From Planctomycetota bacterium (GTDB lineage: Bacteria; Planctomycetota; Brocadiia; SM23-32; JAKLEA01), in the NCBI GenBank assembly GCA_022711755.1, contig JAKLEA010000016.1, forward strand, positions 1 through 64,000: a stretch of DNA of 64,000 bases, written 5' to 3'. The position numbers and the translations under genes were made by a program. Below are positions 45,499-54,746 of this stretch, piece after piece. The stretch's first letter is position 1. The number at the start of each line of letters is the position of its first letter. The notes beneath the pieces are model-generated. The model was not told the DNA's origin. It saw nothing but the letters and a program-made list of their open reading frames with translations, and did not search any database.

Positions 45499-47880
45499 AT
45501 GAAACACTCTCTCATTCTCCTGTTCATCATGTCTACAGCGGTTCGCGCCGACGTCATTCGGTTATGGGAGTCGGAAGCGGGAAGCCTTTCGTTCGATACT
45601 CAGACCGGGGCGATGGCTCTTCGGGATGCGGGCGGCAGGACGATAATCGGAAACATTCGATCTTCCCTCAGGTTCAAACCCGGGCGCGGGACCACTATCG
45701 AAGCCGCATCTTCTGAAACAGCCGGCAAGACGCCCGTGAAGTCTGAGTTCACGGACAAACTCGGCGCCGGGACACTGTGGGCGCTGCCGGAGTGGCCTGA
45801 CCGCGGCGGGAATATCCTCGTCTCGACGCGCGTCAAGTCATATGCGGAACTCCCGTTCTTCGTCGTCGAAAGCAGCATGAAGGTTATTGGCGGCGAGCCA
45901 GCGGAAGTAACGTGGTTCAACCCTCTCGACGCAAGTCAGTTCGAGCTTGACGCGGACGCCGGCAAGGTCTGGTTCATTGAAAACGGCAGCGATGCGACCC
46001 TTGACATCTACGTCCGACGCATGAGAGCCGATTCCGAGGCGCTGTCGAACGGCAACATCGCTTTCTATGCGCCGGGCGCGGACAGCGGGCTGGTTCTCGG
46101 TTTCCTGAGCCATTCGGTCGCATACACGCGCATTCGCACCCAGGTCGAAAAAGGCGAGCGTCCCATCGTAAAGCAACTCATAGCCCACTGCCTTTACACC
46201 CCCGCGAAAATCGTCAAACCGGGCGAAACGCTGGACGCGGAGAGCGGTCTGAGCGTCGAGTTGACAAAGGGACAACCCGTCGTGGCAATGGAGCGTTGGG
46301 CTGCCAACTGCGCTCGAACCCTTGGGCACGATCCCTACGGCGAGGGGAACCTTGTGAAGTGGTGCTCCTGGTATGCGAAATACAATCGCGGCATGACCGA
46401 GGGCGATTTCATCAAGGAACTTGATGCCGCCAGAACCAAACTTCAACCCTACGGCATGTCCTACTTCGGCATGGACGCCGGTTGGGAAAGGGCTGAGGGG
46501 GATTGGGAGGCCGGGGAGCGATACCCCGGCGGCATGAAGGCAGCGGCGGATCGCATTCACGAGGCGGGTTTCAAGGCCGGAATCTGGTGTGCCCCGTTCT
46601 CCGGCTCGCCCGGTTCGGAGATATGCAGGCAGCATCCGGACTGGTTCCTTCAGCCGAAGGGATTGACGGGGCGGCTGGTTGGCGGCGGCAATCGCGCGCT
46701 TGATATCTCAAAACCTGAGGTCCTGGAACATCTGGACAAACTTCTCCGGAAGATCACGCGCGAATGGGGATACGACTACGTCAAATGCGACTTCCTGTAT
46801 CTGGCCATGGTTCAGGGCGGATTTGGCAGGCGGGATCGGACGCGGACGGAGGTTTATCGCAGCGCATTCGACGTCATGCGTAAGGCGATGGGGCCGGGCA
46901 GGCTGCTCTACGTCATCAACGTGCCGAACATAGCACAGGCGGGCTGCACCAACGTCATCCGTCTCGGATTGGACAACTCGCCTGTCTGGAACAAGGCCGG
47001 CGACTTCCAGGAACAGGGATTGCGCACCTCGGTCAGAACGCTGAGCCGGCGCTATTACCTCAACGGCAATCTCTGGATCAATCATCCAGACGTACTCTAT
47101 ACCGGCGATCCGGACACAGCCGGAAGGTGGGGCTGCCCCCCGCTGCCGCTCAATGAAGCAAGGGCTTGGGACACGCTCTGCGCCTTGAACGGCGGCGTCA
47201 TGTGCGTGGGCGATTCAATCATGAATCTTGCCGGGCAAAGGCTGGACCTGATCCGAAGGATCATCCCGCAATACAAGGGCGTCGCGCGTCCGCTTGACCT
47301 CTTTGAGCATTGCTTCGCAGAGGTCTGGAACCTGCGCGTCGAACGCCCCTTTGAGGCGTGGAACGTCGTTGGCGTTTTCCATTGGGGTGAGAACGAGCGA
47401 TACGGCGAGCCGATGCCCGACGCGCCTCGGGAGAAGGAGATCAACTTCGCGGACCTGGGGCTTGATCCGGCTGCGGAGTATTGCGTTTATGAGTTCTGGA
47501 CTGACGAATGGCTCGGCGTCCGCAAGGGCGGTGTCAGATTGAAAATGGAGCCGCATTCGTGCAAATTGCTGTGCGTGCGCAAGGCCGCGCCGCATCCGCA
47601 GTTCGTGTCCGTCAACCGCCACTTCACCCAGGGCGGACTTGAGACCGATGACGTGAAGTGGGACGCTGCGGCAAAGACGCTCAGTTGCTCGCAGAGGGTC
47701 ATCGGCGGCTGGGAATACGCCGTAAGCGTTCGCGTGCCGCCGGGCTTCAGACCGGTCGAGGCGCGGCTGAGTTTCAATGCCCCATATGAACTGATCCACG
47801 AGAAATCCGACCTTTATCAGCTAAGGTTCGAATCCCACGAAACAGTTCCGTCCGGAGAGTGGGTAATAAGGTTTGAATAA
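45499..47880 (+). CDS. Secreted alpha-galactosidase (GH36/GH27 clan)
   Basis: 793 residues with a short signal peptide (1-17, ending VRA). Beta-rich N-terminal region to about residue 250, then a TIM barrel with WCSWYAKYN, FGMDAGWE, the nucleophile Asp in DYVKCDFLY and an acid/base Asp candidate in GLDNSPVWNKAG. The final 170 residues form a C-terminal beta domain. It should hydrolyse terminal alpha-galactosides in oligosaccharides or galactomannans outside the cytoplasm. It begins 27 bases after the phosphatase gene and could share its transcript. Whether it is GH36 or GH27 was not resolved. Confidence 0.9.
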   Translation: MKHSLILLFIMSTAVRADVIRLWESEAGSLSFDTQTGAMALRDAGGRTIIGNIRSSLRFKPGRGTTIEAASSETAGKTPVKSEFTDKLGAGTLWALPEWPDRGGNILVSTRVKSYAELPFFVVESSMKVIGGEPAEVTWFNPLDASQFELDADAGKVWFIENGSDATLDIYVRRMRADSEALSNGNIAFYAPGADSGLVLGFLSHSVAYTRIRTQVEKGERPIVKQLIAHCLYTPAKIVKPGETLDAESGLSVELTKGQPVVAMERWAANCARTLGHDPYGEGNLVKWCSWYAKYNRGMTEGDFIKELDAARTKLQPYGMSYFGMDAGWERAEGDWEAGERYPGGMKAAADRIHEAGFKAGIWCAPFSGSPGSEICRQHPDWFLQPKGLTGRLVGGGNRALDISKPEVLEHLDKLLRKITREWGYDYVKCDFLYLAMVQGGFGRRDRTRTEVYRSAFDVMRKAMGPGRLLYVINVPNIAQAGCTNVIRLGLDNSPVWNKAGDFQEQGLRTSVRTLSRRYYLNGNLWINHPDVLYTGDPDTAGRWGCPPLPLNEARAWDTLCALNGGVMCVGDSIMNLAGQRLDLIRRIIPQYKGVARPLDLFEHCFAEVWNLRVERPFEAWNVVGVFHWGENERYGEPMPDAPREKEINFADLGLDPAAEYCVYEFWTDEWLGVRKGGVRLKMEPHSCKLLCVRKAAPHPQFVSVNRHFTQGGLETDDVKWDAAAKTLSCSQRVIGGWEYAVSVRVPPGFRPVEARLSFNAPYELIHEKSDLYQLRFESHETVPSGEWVIRFE

Positions 47881-47884
47881 ACTC

Positions 47885-49054
47885 TCAGTCCGGGCGCACG
47901 TCAGTCGCCGACGTGATTCCCCTGCCCAGGACAGCCCCGTGAATGAGCGTTTCACGCCCCAATACTTCCTCCCAGCGCTTCTCAATCGCGTCCCACCCGA
48001 AAGTCATCTCAAATTTCTTATGCGACGGCCAGGCGTCGCTCCGGGCCATGTGCATTATGGCGTCGGCGACAGCCAGCGGCGCCCTGTCGCCGATAATTGA
48101 TATGGCCGGATCGGGCGCAAGCGGCTCCAGCGCGCCCTCCCTCCTGGCGTAGCAGACGCATTTTATCCCGCTGGAGTAGGCGCCCAGCAGGGAAGTGCTC
48201 TTGAGTGTGCAGCCTCGCTCCTCAAGGAAAACGCCAATGTGACACTCCGCCAGTTTTTCGGCCAGGGCGGTGGATTTCAGGCGTCCGACAACGGTCGTAT
48301 AATGATTCAATCCCCACTCCTTTATGAGAGTTTCAAATCCATCGCGGTATTCCCGCCTGGGCCAGTCTCCCAGAACCATCCAATGGAACCTGACACGCCT
48401 GTCGGCCAGAATTTTCAACGCCGCCATCGTGTTCTCAAGCCCCTTCCGGGGCCGGTTTATGCCTAGTGTGCAGATGCGCAAAGTGTCCGTTTCGTTCCAT
48501 GGCCGTTCCTTCTCGCGCAGGATATGGGGCACGTTCGATCCGATGGGAATTCTATGAATCTTTACCAGAACATCCCTCGACATGACCGATCTGAAAATAT
48601 CCTGCAAGAGCGTTTCTTCATCAGCCCTGTTGCTGACCAGGCAGGTATCGCAGTTCTTCACGAGCATGCGCGTGAGAATTTTCTTCGCCCAGGCTTTCAA
48701 TCCCTTCGGCTTTTCATCCGGCCCCGCCAGAAATACGGAATGCATGACCAGAATCGTCCTGACGTCCATCAACCGGCAAAGCGCTGTTATCAAATGGACG
48801 AACTTGCCGTAAGCCCATGGTTCATAATTGATTATGAAATAATCTGCATTCTTTGATTTTGCCACGAATGGCGCAAACAGAGGGTTGATTTTTCGCCAGC
48901 GATGCGTAAGGCGGAAGGGAGCTTTCCCGCCGACAAGCCGTCCGATTACCTCATGCCCCTTGCGTTGCAGCGCCCCGCTCAATCCGGTCGAATAATCCCA
49001 AACACCGCATGTGACTTCCGGCGGTTTTGGCACCAGCATAAGGAATCTAGCCAT
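47885..49054 (-). CDS. Family 4-like glycosyltransferase
   Basis: 389 residues from the ATG at 49054; the longer start at 49105 overlaps unlikely coding. GT-B fold: N-terminal KPPEVTCGVWDYSTGL (a GG-type donor-domain loop), FIINYEPWAYGKFVHL and the C-terminal TLGINRPRKGLENTMAAL with HIGVFLEERGCTLKSTSLLGAYSSG, the acidic EERG...K-S-T signature of the GT4 E-x7-E region in a modified form. No membrane segment. It probably adds a sugar in surface-polysaccharide or lipid-glycan synthesis. It is convergent with the GH36 gene (4 bases apart) and lies downstream of the rpsI terminator. Confidence 0.85.
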   Translation of the reverse strand: MARFLMLVPKPPEVTCGVWDYSTGLSGALQRKGHEVIGRLVGGKAPFRLTHRWRKINPLFAPFVAKSKNADYFIINYEPWAYGKFVHLITALCRLMDVRTILVMHSVFLAGPDEKPKGLKAWAKKILTRMLVKNCDTCLVSNRADEETLLQDIFRSVMSRDVLVKIHRIPIGSNVPHILREKERPWNETDTLRICTLGINRPRKGLENTMAALKILADRRVRFHWMVLGDWPRREYRDGFETLIKEWGLNHYTTVVGRLKSTALAEKLAECHIGVFLEERGCTLKSTSLLGAYSSGIKCVCYARREGALEPLAPDPAISIIGDRAPLAVADAIMHMARSDAWPSHKKFEMTFGWDAIEKRWEEVLGRETLIHGAVLGRGITSATDVRPD

Positions 49055-49079
49055 CGGCGCGTCCCGGGAATCTCCCAAT

Positions 49080-49118
49080 GAAAACCGGGCCGACCGGCAT
49101 TTCAACCGGGCGGCCCGG
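49080..49118 (-). terminator. Rho-independent terminator of the rplM-rpsI operon
   Basis: Minus-strand hairpin: an 8-bp stem CCGGGCCG / CGGCCCGG (49085-49092 and 49111-49118) with an inner CCGG/CCGG pairing, followed by a short TTTT run (49081-49084). It lies about 60 bases past the rpsI stop and before the GT4 start at 49054. The T-run is short, so termination may be partial. Confidence 0.6.
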
Positions 49119-49176
49119 GCAGGTTTCTTGTGCTTGGCGCATCCGGTTCGGCGTCCCGCCGCCCGGGCGCGGAATA

Positions 49177-49590
49177 TTATCGCTTGGAGAACTGGCAGCC
49201 GCGCCGCGCGCCGCGCAGTCCGTACTTCTTGCGCTCTTTGCGCCGGCTGTCCCGTGTCAGCAGGCCTGCCTCGCGGAGCTGGTGTTCCAGTTCATTGTCC
49301 GCCTTGGCCAGACAGCGGGAAAGCCCCAGGCTGGCCGCGCCGGCCTGGCCCGTCGTTCCACCCCCGTCGGTGGTCACGTAGACGTCGTACTTGCCCAGCA
49401 TTTTTGTGAGCTTCAGGGGCGCGACCAGCGTCTGCCGGTCTCGCTCACGGGAGAAAAACTTCTCGAAAGGCTTCTGATTGACGATGATTTCGCCTTCGCC
49501 CAGGCGCACCCTTACCCTCGCAACCGAGGTCTTGCGCCTTCCCGTTCCCCAGATGTAGTCGCTTGTGACTGTTCCAGCTTCGCTGCTCAT
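49177..49590 (-). CDS. rpsI: 30S ribosomal protein S9
   Basis: 137 residues. Diagnostic features: WGTGRRKTSVARVRV near the N-terminus, the conserved GGGTTGQAGAASLGLSR block, and the basic C-terminal tail RRGCQFSKR, close to the usual KAPQFSKR end that reaches the P-site tRNA. Length is normal for a bacterial S9. The start is the ATG at 49590; the rplM stop is 35 bases upstream, the standard rplM-rpsI arrangement. This is a good phylogenetic marker for placing the organism. Confidence 0.98.
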   Translation of the reverse strand: MSSEAGTVTSDYIWGTGRRKTSVARVRVRLGEGEIIVNQKPFEKFFSRERDRQTLVAPLKLTKMLGKYDVYVTTDGGGTTGQAGAASLGLSRCLAKADNELEHQLREAGLLTRDSRRKERKKYGLRGARRGCQFSKR

Positions 49591-49625
49591 TGCATCTCAA
49601 CCTGCGGAGGCAAGTGTCTCCCTTG

Positions 49626-50063
49626 TTACATTGGAAGTTCCATCGGTTTGTTGGCCCCGTGCGGATGGTCCGAACCGCGGTAGATTCGGAGCTTGCGCAT
49701 CATCTGCTTGCCCAACGCCGTCTTGGGCATCATCCTGCGCACCGCCAGACGGATCAGTTGCTCGGGCTTTCTTTCCATCATCTCGCCCATGTTCTTGCAC
49801 TTCAATCCGCCGGCGTAACCGGTGTAGTAGTAGTAGACCTTCTTGTCCAGCTTCTGGCCGGTGACCTTTACCTTGCCGGCGTTTGTGACAATCACGAAGG
49901 AGCCGTTGTCCACGTTCGGCGTGTAGTCGGCCTTGTCCTTGCCCATCAGGGCCATGGCAATGCGTGCCGCTAGCCGGCCGAGCACCTTGCCGTCGGCGTC
50001 AACACAATACCACGTCCGATTGTCTCTGGACGATTCCGTGCTTACAAACTTTGTGACCTGCAT
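49626..50063 (-). CDS. rplM: 50S ribosomal protein L13
   Basis: 145 residues from the ATG at 50063; the frame is open to 50117 but those 18 residues have no family match. Markers: RTWYCVDADGKVLGRLA, GKDKADYTPNVDNGSFVIV, and RKLRIYRGSDHPHGANKP near the end. First gene of the L13-S9 pair. A strong promoter lies at 50126-50154, giving a leader of about 55 bases; a GGTGAAG element precedes the start. No leader-encoded regulatory fold was recognised. Confidence 0.98.
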   Translation of the reverse strand: MQVTKFVSTESSRDNRTWYCVDADGKVLGRLAARIAMALMGKDKADYTPNVDNGSFVIVTNAGKVKVTGQKLDKKVYYYYTGYAGGLKCKNMGEMMERKPEQLIRLAVRRMMPKTALGKQMMRKLRIYRGSDHPHGANKPMELPM

Positions 50064-50125
50064 CGCTTCACCAGAAAACTTTGAGTAATGCCGTGCGTCC
50101 TTTTCGGAAACAGCCAAGACCCACT

Positions 50126-50154
50126 CTTATAAATGATTGCAAGGTGATTGTCAA
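50126..50154 (-). promoter_or_regulatory. Consensus sigma-70 promoter of rplM-rpsI
   Basis: Minus-strand TTGACA (50149-50154), exactly 17 bases, and TATAAG (50126-50131). It is among the best consensus promoters in the window, and its position about 60 bases before rplM fits a housekeeping ribosomal operon. Confidence 0.75.
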
Positions 50155-50222
50155 CATGCTGTTTCAGGCTTTTTTGACAACGTTGTTTTCGCATGTTTCC
50201 AGGTTCCGGATACTTGCCGGTG

Positions 50223-50864
50223 TCAGAGGATGTCCCCATACCGGCCTATCACCTCAAGCCGACCGGTCCCCACATCGTAAAGCAATCCGGCAAGCCCGAC
50301 TGAACCGCTGCCCACCGCCTTTGCGATGATGCCGCTTATGCGAAGAATCTCCCGGCAGCCCAGCGCCACATTCATCAGCGATGCGGCGTCCGCCCATTCG
50401 GGGTTGTCCGCGCGATCCTGCCGAGCTGCAATAACGGCAGGCATGGCGCGCTCGATTATGACGTCCACGTGCGGTGAGCCGGAGGATACAGGCGTCCGCG
50501 CCGCCGCCACAGTCGCATTCATCGCCCCGCAATGCCTGTGGCCCATGACGCATACAAGCGGGCATCCCGTATGCTCCACGGCGTATTCGAGCGATCCGAC
50601 TGATATCGGATCAACCAGGTTTCCCGCATTGCGAACTACGAAAACCTCCCCCAGTCCGGCGTCAAAAATATGCTCCGGCGGCGTGCGGGAATCTGCGCAG
50701 CCCAGCACTGCGGCAAAGGGCGACTGCCCGGCAAGCAGGTTCTCGCGCCTCTCCGTGTTAACCCTCCACGTGTGGGTAAGGGAGTCGCTGTAAAATCTCC
50801 GGTTGCCTTCCATTAACGCATCAAACGCCTGTTTGGGACTCAACGGATTTTTTTTATATGTCAT
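50223..50864 (-). CDS. Beta-class carbonic anhydrase
   Basis: 213 residues. The zinc ligands are all present: Cys56 in LGCADSR with the catalytic Asp58-Arg60 pair, and His109 and Cys112 in GHRHCGA. The characteristic RNAGN and SLEYAVEHTG segments are intact. The enzyme interconverts CO2 and bicarbonate in the cytoplasm. A complete single domain without signal peptide. It is monocistronic on the minus strand, divergent from the nuclease gene across 129 bases. Confidence 0.95.
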   Translation of the reverse strand: MTYKKNPLSPKQAFDALMEGNRRFYSDSLTHTWRVNTERRENLLAGQSPFAAVLGCADSRTPPEHIFDAGLGEVFVVRNAGNLVDPISVGSLEYAVEHTGCPLVCVMGHRHCGAMNATVAAARTPVSSGSPHVDVIIERAMPAVIAARQDRADNPEWADAASLMNVALGCREILRISGIIAKAVGSGSVGLAGLLYDVGTGRLEVIGRYGDIL

Positions 50865-50993
50865 GTTTCAAATCTCTTTTCCGGCCCGATTCGCGGGCGG
50901 ACATTAAGCCAGTCTTGTTGAAAATGATGTATTCGAAGAAGATAATGTCCTCATCGTCGTCCGGCAACAACGAAACCCGGAGGGATTGAATCA

Positions 50994-52385
50994 ATGAAAA
51001 TCCAGTTTCTTGGCGCGGTCCGTGCAGTAACCGGTTCCATGCACCTGCTGGAAATCGGCAACAGCAGACTGGTTTTGGACTGCGGCCTGTTCCAGGGCAG
51101 GCGCAAAGAGGCCTTCGAGCGCAACCGGCGGCTGCCGATTGCGCCGGAAGCCGTTGATGCCGTGATCCTTTCCCATGCCCATATTGACCACAGCGGGAAC
51201 ATCCCGACGCTCGTCAAGCAGGGCTTCAAGGGCAGGATCTTCGCGACCCCCGCCACGCGCGACCTTTGCGACATAATGCTCGCCGACTCCGCCTACCTCC
51301 AGGTCAAGGACGTCGAATTCGTCAACAAGAAGCGCGCCAAACAGGGCAAGGCCCCCTTCGAGCCGCTTTACACACCCGAGGACGTCCCCCCCGCCATGGC
51401 CCGTTTCCGCGCAGTGCCGTACGGAGCGCCGGAGGAAATCCTGCCCGGTGTTACCGCCACCTTCCACGACGCCGGACATCTCCTCGGCTCGGCCGTCACG
51501 CGCCTGGAAATCGCCAACGGCTCCGGCGGCGTCAGCCTTATCTTCACAGGCGACCTGGGCAGGCCGGACATGCCCATACTGCGCGATCCGCAACTGGTCC
51601 TGCCAGCGGACATCCTCATTACCGAAAGCACCTACGGCGACAGGCTGCACCCCCCAAAGGCGGACGTGAAACGACTTCTCAGCGAAGTGGTCATGGAAAC
51701 CGTCAAGTCCCGGGGAAAACTCATTATCCCTGCCTTCTCCGTCGGGCGCACTCAGCAGATCCTCTACTTCCTGAGAGAACTCTATACTGAAAAGGCCATC
51801 CCGGATGTTCCGGTCGTGGTGGATAGTCCCCTGTCCGCCAAGGCCACGGAACAATACGCCCGGCATCCGGAATGCTACGACCCCGAGACGCTGGATGCGC
51901 TGGCTTCCGGGGCGGAGCCGTTCACATTCAAGCAGGTGCGATTCACGGTGGACACGGACGAGTCGAAAGCGATCAACGACATGCCCGGCCCGCTCATCAT
52001 CGTCTCCGCCTCGGGCATGTGCGAAGGCGGGCGCGTCCTGCATCACCTCGCCCACAACATCGCCAATCCCTCCACGAGGATACTCTTCGTCGGTTATCAG
52101 GCCGAGCATACCCTGGGCCGCAGGCTGATAGAGCATGCCGACCCGATACGCATATTCGGCGAGGAATACCATCCCCTGGCCCAGACGCGCATAATCAACG
52201 CCTTAAGCGCCCACGCCGACCGCGACGAAATGCTCGACTACTTCGGGCACATGAGCGGCAGAACCCGGAAAACTTTCGTCGTCCACGGCGAGGAAGGCCC
52301 CAGCATGGCCTTCGCTGAAAGCCTGCGCCAGGCCGGGATGGGTGAAGTTACCGTGCCGGAGCCGATGCAGACCTTCGACATCTGA
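50994..52385 (+). CDS. Beta-CASP metallo-beta-lactamase-fold RNA-processing nuclease
   Basis: 463 residues, complete. The MBL motifs are HAHIDH (61-66), DAGHLLGS (near 160), and DLGRPD; the beta-CASP part has the SPLSAKAT and LIIVSASGMCEGGRV segments and ends with LSAHADRDE. This is the family of CPSF73-like/Ysh1-related bacterial RNases or exonucleases (YsiS-like). Predicted cytoplasmic zinc-dependent endo- or exonuclease acting on RNA. No KH domain is present, unlike the archaeal CPSF form. The next gene starts 46 bases downstream. Confidence 0.93.
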   Translation: MKIQFLGAVRAVTGSMHLLEIGNSRLVLDCGLFQGRRKEAFERNRRLPIAPEAVDAVILSHAHIDHSGNIPTLVKQGFKGRIFATPATRDLCDIMLADSAYLQVKDVEFVNKKRAKQGKAPFEPLYTPEDVPPAMARFRAVPYGAPEEILPGVTATFHDAGHLLGSAVTRLEIANGSGGVSLIFTGDLGRPDMPILRDPQLVLPADILITESTYGDRLHPPKADVKRLLSEVVMETVKSRGKLIIPAFSVGRTQQILYFLRELYTEKAIPDVPVVVDSPLSAKATEQYARHPECYDPETLDALASGAEPFTFKQVRFTVDTDESKAINDMPGPLIIVSASGMCEGGRVLHHLAHNIANPSTRILFVGYQAEHTLGRRLIEHADPIRIFGEEYHPLAQTRIINALSAHADRDEMLDYFGHMSGRTRKTFVVHGEEGPSMAFAESLRQAGMGEVTVPEPMQTFDI

Positions 52386-52431
52386 TATCGGCGGATGGCC
52401 CGGCGGCATTACCGCCTTTCCCCGATAAGAC

Positions 52432-54735
52432 ATGGGAAACGCAAGGATTCTTGGAATCGCGCTGCTCCTGTCCGCCGTCCTCTCCGGCGCGCGCGCCGGC
52501 GAAACGCCGCCCAAAATCGTCTTTCCAGGGGAGCATTGGGAGACGGCGACTCCCGCCGAATCCGGCCTTGATGAATCCCTGCTGAACACAATCAGGGACT
52601 ACCTGGGCGGCAGAGGCTGCATCATCAGGCGCGGACGACTCGTATATTCGTGGGGGGATTATACAAGCCGCGGAGACGTGGCCTCCGCAGCCAAGCCATG
52701 GTACTCCTTCCTGCTGTTCCGAGCGGTCGAGGAAGGTCTGCTTCCGTCTCTGGACGCAAAGGTTGAAACGTTCGAACCCCGCCTGCGCGACATTAATGAA
52801 TCCCTCGGCTTCAAGGATTCCGACATTACATTCCGCCACATGGCCAACCAGACCTCCTGCTACGGCGTAACCGAAAAACCCGGAGAGGCATTCGATTACA
52901 ACGACTGGCAGATGTCCCTGTTCGTCCATGCGCTCATCCTCAAGGTCTATGGCGCTTCCTGGGCGACAGCGGATGAGAAGGTCCTGCATGCCCGCCTGAC
53001 GGATATCCTCCAGTGCGAGGATGCGCCCACGCTGCTCGCTTTCGGCGAAGGAAATCGCAACGGACGCCTGGCGGTGTCTCCCCGCGATTTCGCGCGTTTC
53101 GGACTCCTCTTTCTGCGCAAGGGCGATTGGAATGGCCGGCAGGTATTGAACCGGGAAACGATTGAGATGGCCGTAACCGACCCGCTTCCGCCGCGCTTCC
53201 CGCGCACAAAAGGCGTTGAGGCGCAGATGCTCCCCGATCAGCCTAGCATCGGCTCGCAGAGAATCCCGGACAATCAGACGGACCACTTCGGCAGCTACAG
53301 TTGGCTCTGGTGGATCAATGGCGTGGACCGCGACGGCAGGCGGCGCTGGCCGGATGCGCCGATAGACGCCTTTGCCGCCCTTGGACACGCCAACGGACAG
53401 CGGGGCATGGCGGTCATACCTGGCCTCGATATCGTAATCTCCTGGAACGATACGACCCTGGGCGAGCGCCCGGACGATCCCCCGCCCTTGAACGAAATGT
53501 TCCGACTGCTTGGGAAGGCCGCGAAGCCCGAACCATTGCCGGGGCAGATCATCAGCGATCCGGCGGATCGCTCCCGCCTGGTTCGCAACAGTGACGAAAA
53601 TGGCGACGGCGTACCCGATTCATTTTTCATGTGCGGCCCGGGGGACCCGGAAAACTTCCTCTACAGGGGTGTCCTCAATCCGGACGGCGTGCGAACCGGC
53701 GACCAGTCGGCCATCATCGAAAAAATGAAGGGCACAGGCGCGAACTGCCTGTATTTTCAGGCCGTTCGCTCGCACGACGGCGATGGCGACGCTTCGCACA
53801 ATCCCTTCATCGGTAACGATCCGGCGCGGGGACTCAATGAATTCGTCCTGAACCAGTGGGAGATGTGGTTCCGCGAAATGGACCGCGCAAACATCACAAT
53901 CTTCCTTTTCATCTATGACGACGGCGCGCGCATCTGGGACACCGGGGACGAAGTCGGGGCGCAGGAGCGCGCCTTTATCGAAACCCTTGTCAAACGGTTC
54001 TCGCATCACGCAAACCTTATCTGGTGTGTAGCGGAGGAATATGACGAAACCTACACGGCTCAACGCGTTCGGCGTATAGCGTCCGTCATCCGCGGCGCGG
54101 ACGCTCATTCCCATCCCATAGCCGTCCACAAGCTCAACGGGCTGGCGTTCGACGAGTTTGCCGACGATCCCTGCATCGGGCTGTTCGCCGTTCAATACAA
54201 CGTCGCCCGGCCCGACCAGTTGCATGACGGCGTATTGAAGGCTCGGGCCGCTGCTAAGGGACGATACGGCGTCATCATGTCAGAGGCGGAGGACTATGGT
54301 TTCGGCCATTCCGCCCGCCGCAAGAATTGGGCCTGCGCCCTGGGCGGCGCTCATGCGATGGCGCTTGGCTGGACTTTTGATTCTCCCGACGCGCCGTCCC
54401 TCGATGACTTGAAGGATTGCGGCCGCCTCATCCGCTTTCTAGAGTCTGCGGGATTCGGCGGGATGATCCCCCGCGATGAAATGAGAGCGGGAGCGGCTCA
54501 ATACGTCCTGGCGTCCGCCCGGGGGGATTATATTGTTTATGCAGCCGCCCCGGACAGCCCCCTTGGGCTGAAAGGCATGCGCCCGGGCATGTATTCTCTG
54601 CTCTGGTTCGACCCGAAAAGCGGCGCGGAGGTCAAGGTTGAAAGCGTGAAGATCGGCGATGAACACACCGCATGGGAATCCCCGTTCGGGCGCGGCAATG
54701 AAACCGTCCTGCTGGCGCGGCCCGCATGCAGATAA
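52432..54735 (+). CDS. Serine hydrolase fused to a GH-like barrel (DUF4038-type)
   Basis: 767 residues. A signal peptide (about 1-22, ending ARA-GE). The first 370 residues form a beta-lactamase/transpeptidase-fold serine hydrolase: SxxK in VASAAKPW (Ser85-Lys88), a YNDWQM segment in place of Y-x-N, and GHANGQRG replacing the KTG-type motif. From about residue 395 (DENGDGVPD) a barrel-like domain follows with WEMWFREMDRANITIFLFIYDD and CVAEEYDETY, recalling the DUF4038/collagen-binding glycoside-hydrolase families, and a beta domain ends the protein. Such a fusion is rare to my knowledge. It may remove esters and cut the glycan backbone. Both halves are in one frame without any interruption. 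Confidence 0.7.
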   Translation: MGNARILGIALLLSAVLSGARAGETPPKIVFPGEHWETATPAESGLDESLLNTIRDYLGGRGCIIRRGRLVYSWGDYTSRGDVASAAKPWYSFLLFRAVEEGLLPSLDAKVETFEPRLRDINESLGFKDSDITFRHMANQTSCYGVTEKPGEAFDYNDWQMSLFVHALILKVYGASWATADEKVLHARLTDILQCEDAPTLLAFGEGNRNGRLAVSPRDFARFGLLFLRKGDWNGRQVLNRETIEMAVTDPLPPRFPRTKGVEAQMLPDQPSIGSQRIPDNQTDHFGSYSWLWWINGVDRDGRRRWPDAPIDAFAALGHANGQRGMAVIPGLDIVISWNDTTLGERPDDPPPLNEMFRLLGKAAKPEPLPGQIISDPADRSRLVRNSDENGDGVPDSFFMCGPGDPENFLYRGVLNPDGVRTGDQSAIIEKMKGTGANCLYFQAVRSHDGDGDASHNPFIGNDPARGLNEFVLNQWEMWFREMDRANITIFLFIYDDGARIWDTGDEVGAQERAFIETLVKRFSHHANLIWCVAEEYDETYTAQRVRRIASVIRGADAHSHPIAVHKLNGLAFDEFADDPCIGLFAVQYNVARPDQLHDGVLKARAAAKGRYGVIMSEAEDYGFGHSARRKNWACALGGAHAMALGWTFDSPDAPSLDDLKDCGRLIRFLESAGFGGMIPRDEMRAGAAQYVLASARGDYIVYAAAPDSPLGLKGMRPGMYSLLWFDPKSGAEVKVESVKIGDEHTAWESPFGRGNETVLLARPACR

Positions 54736-54746
54736 ACATCTTTAAT

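Noticed and set aside
50991..52172. 393-codon minus-strand frame
   Set aside because: Shadow of the beta-CASP nuclease; motif-bearing strand is plus.
52348..53388. 346-codon minus-strand frame
   Set aside because: Shadow of the serine hydrolase gene.
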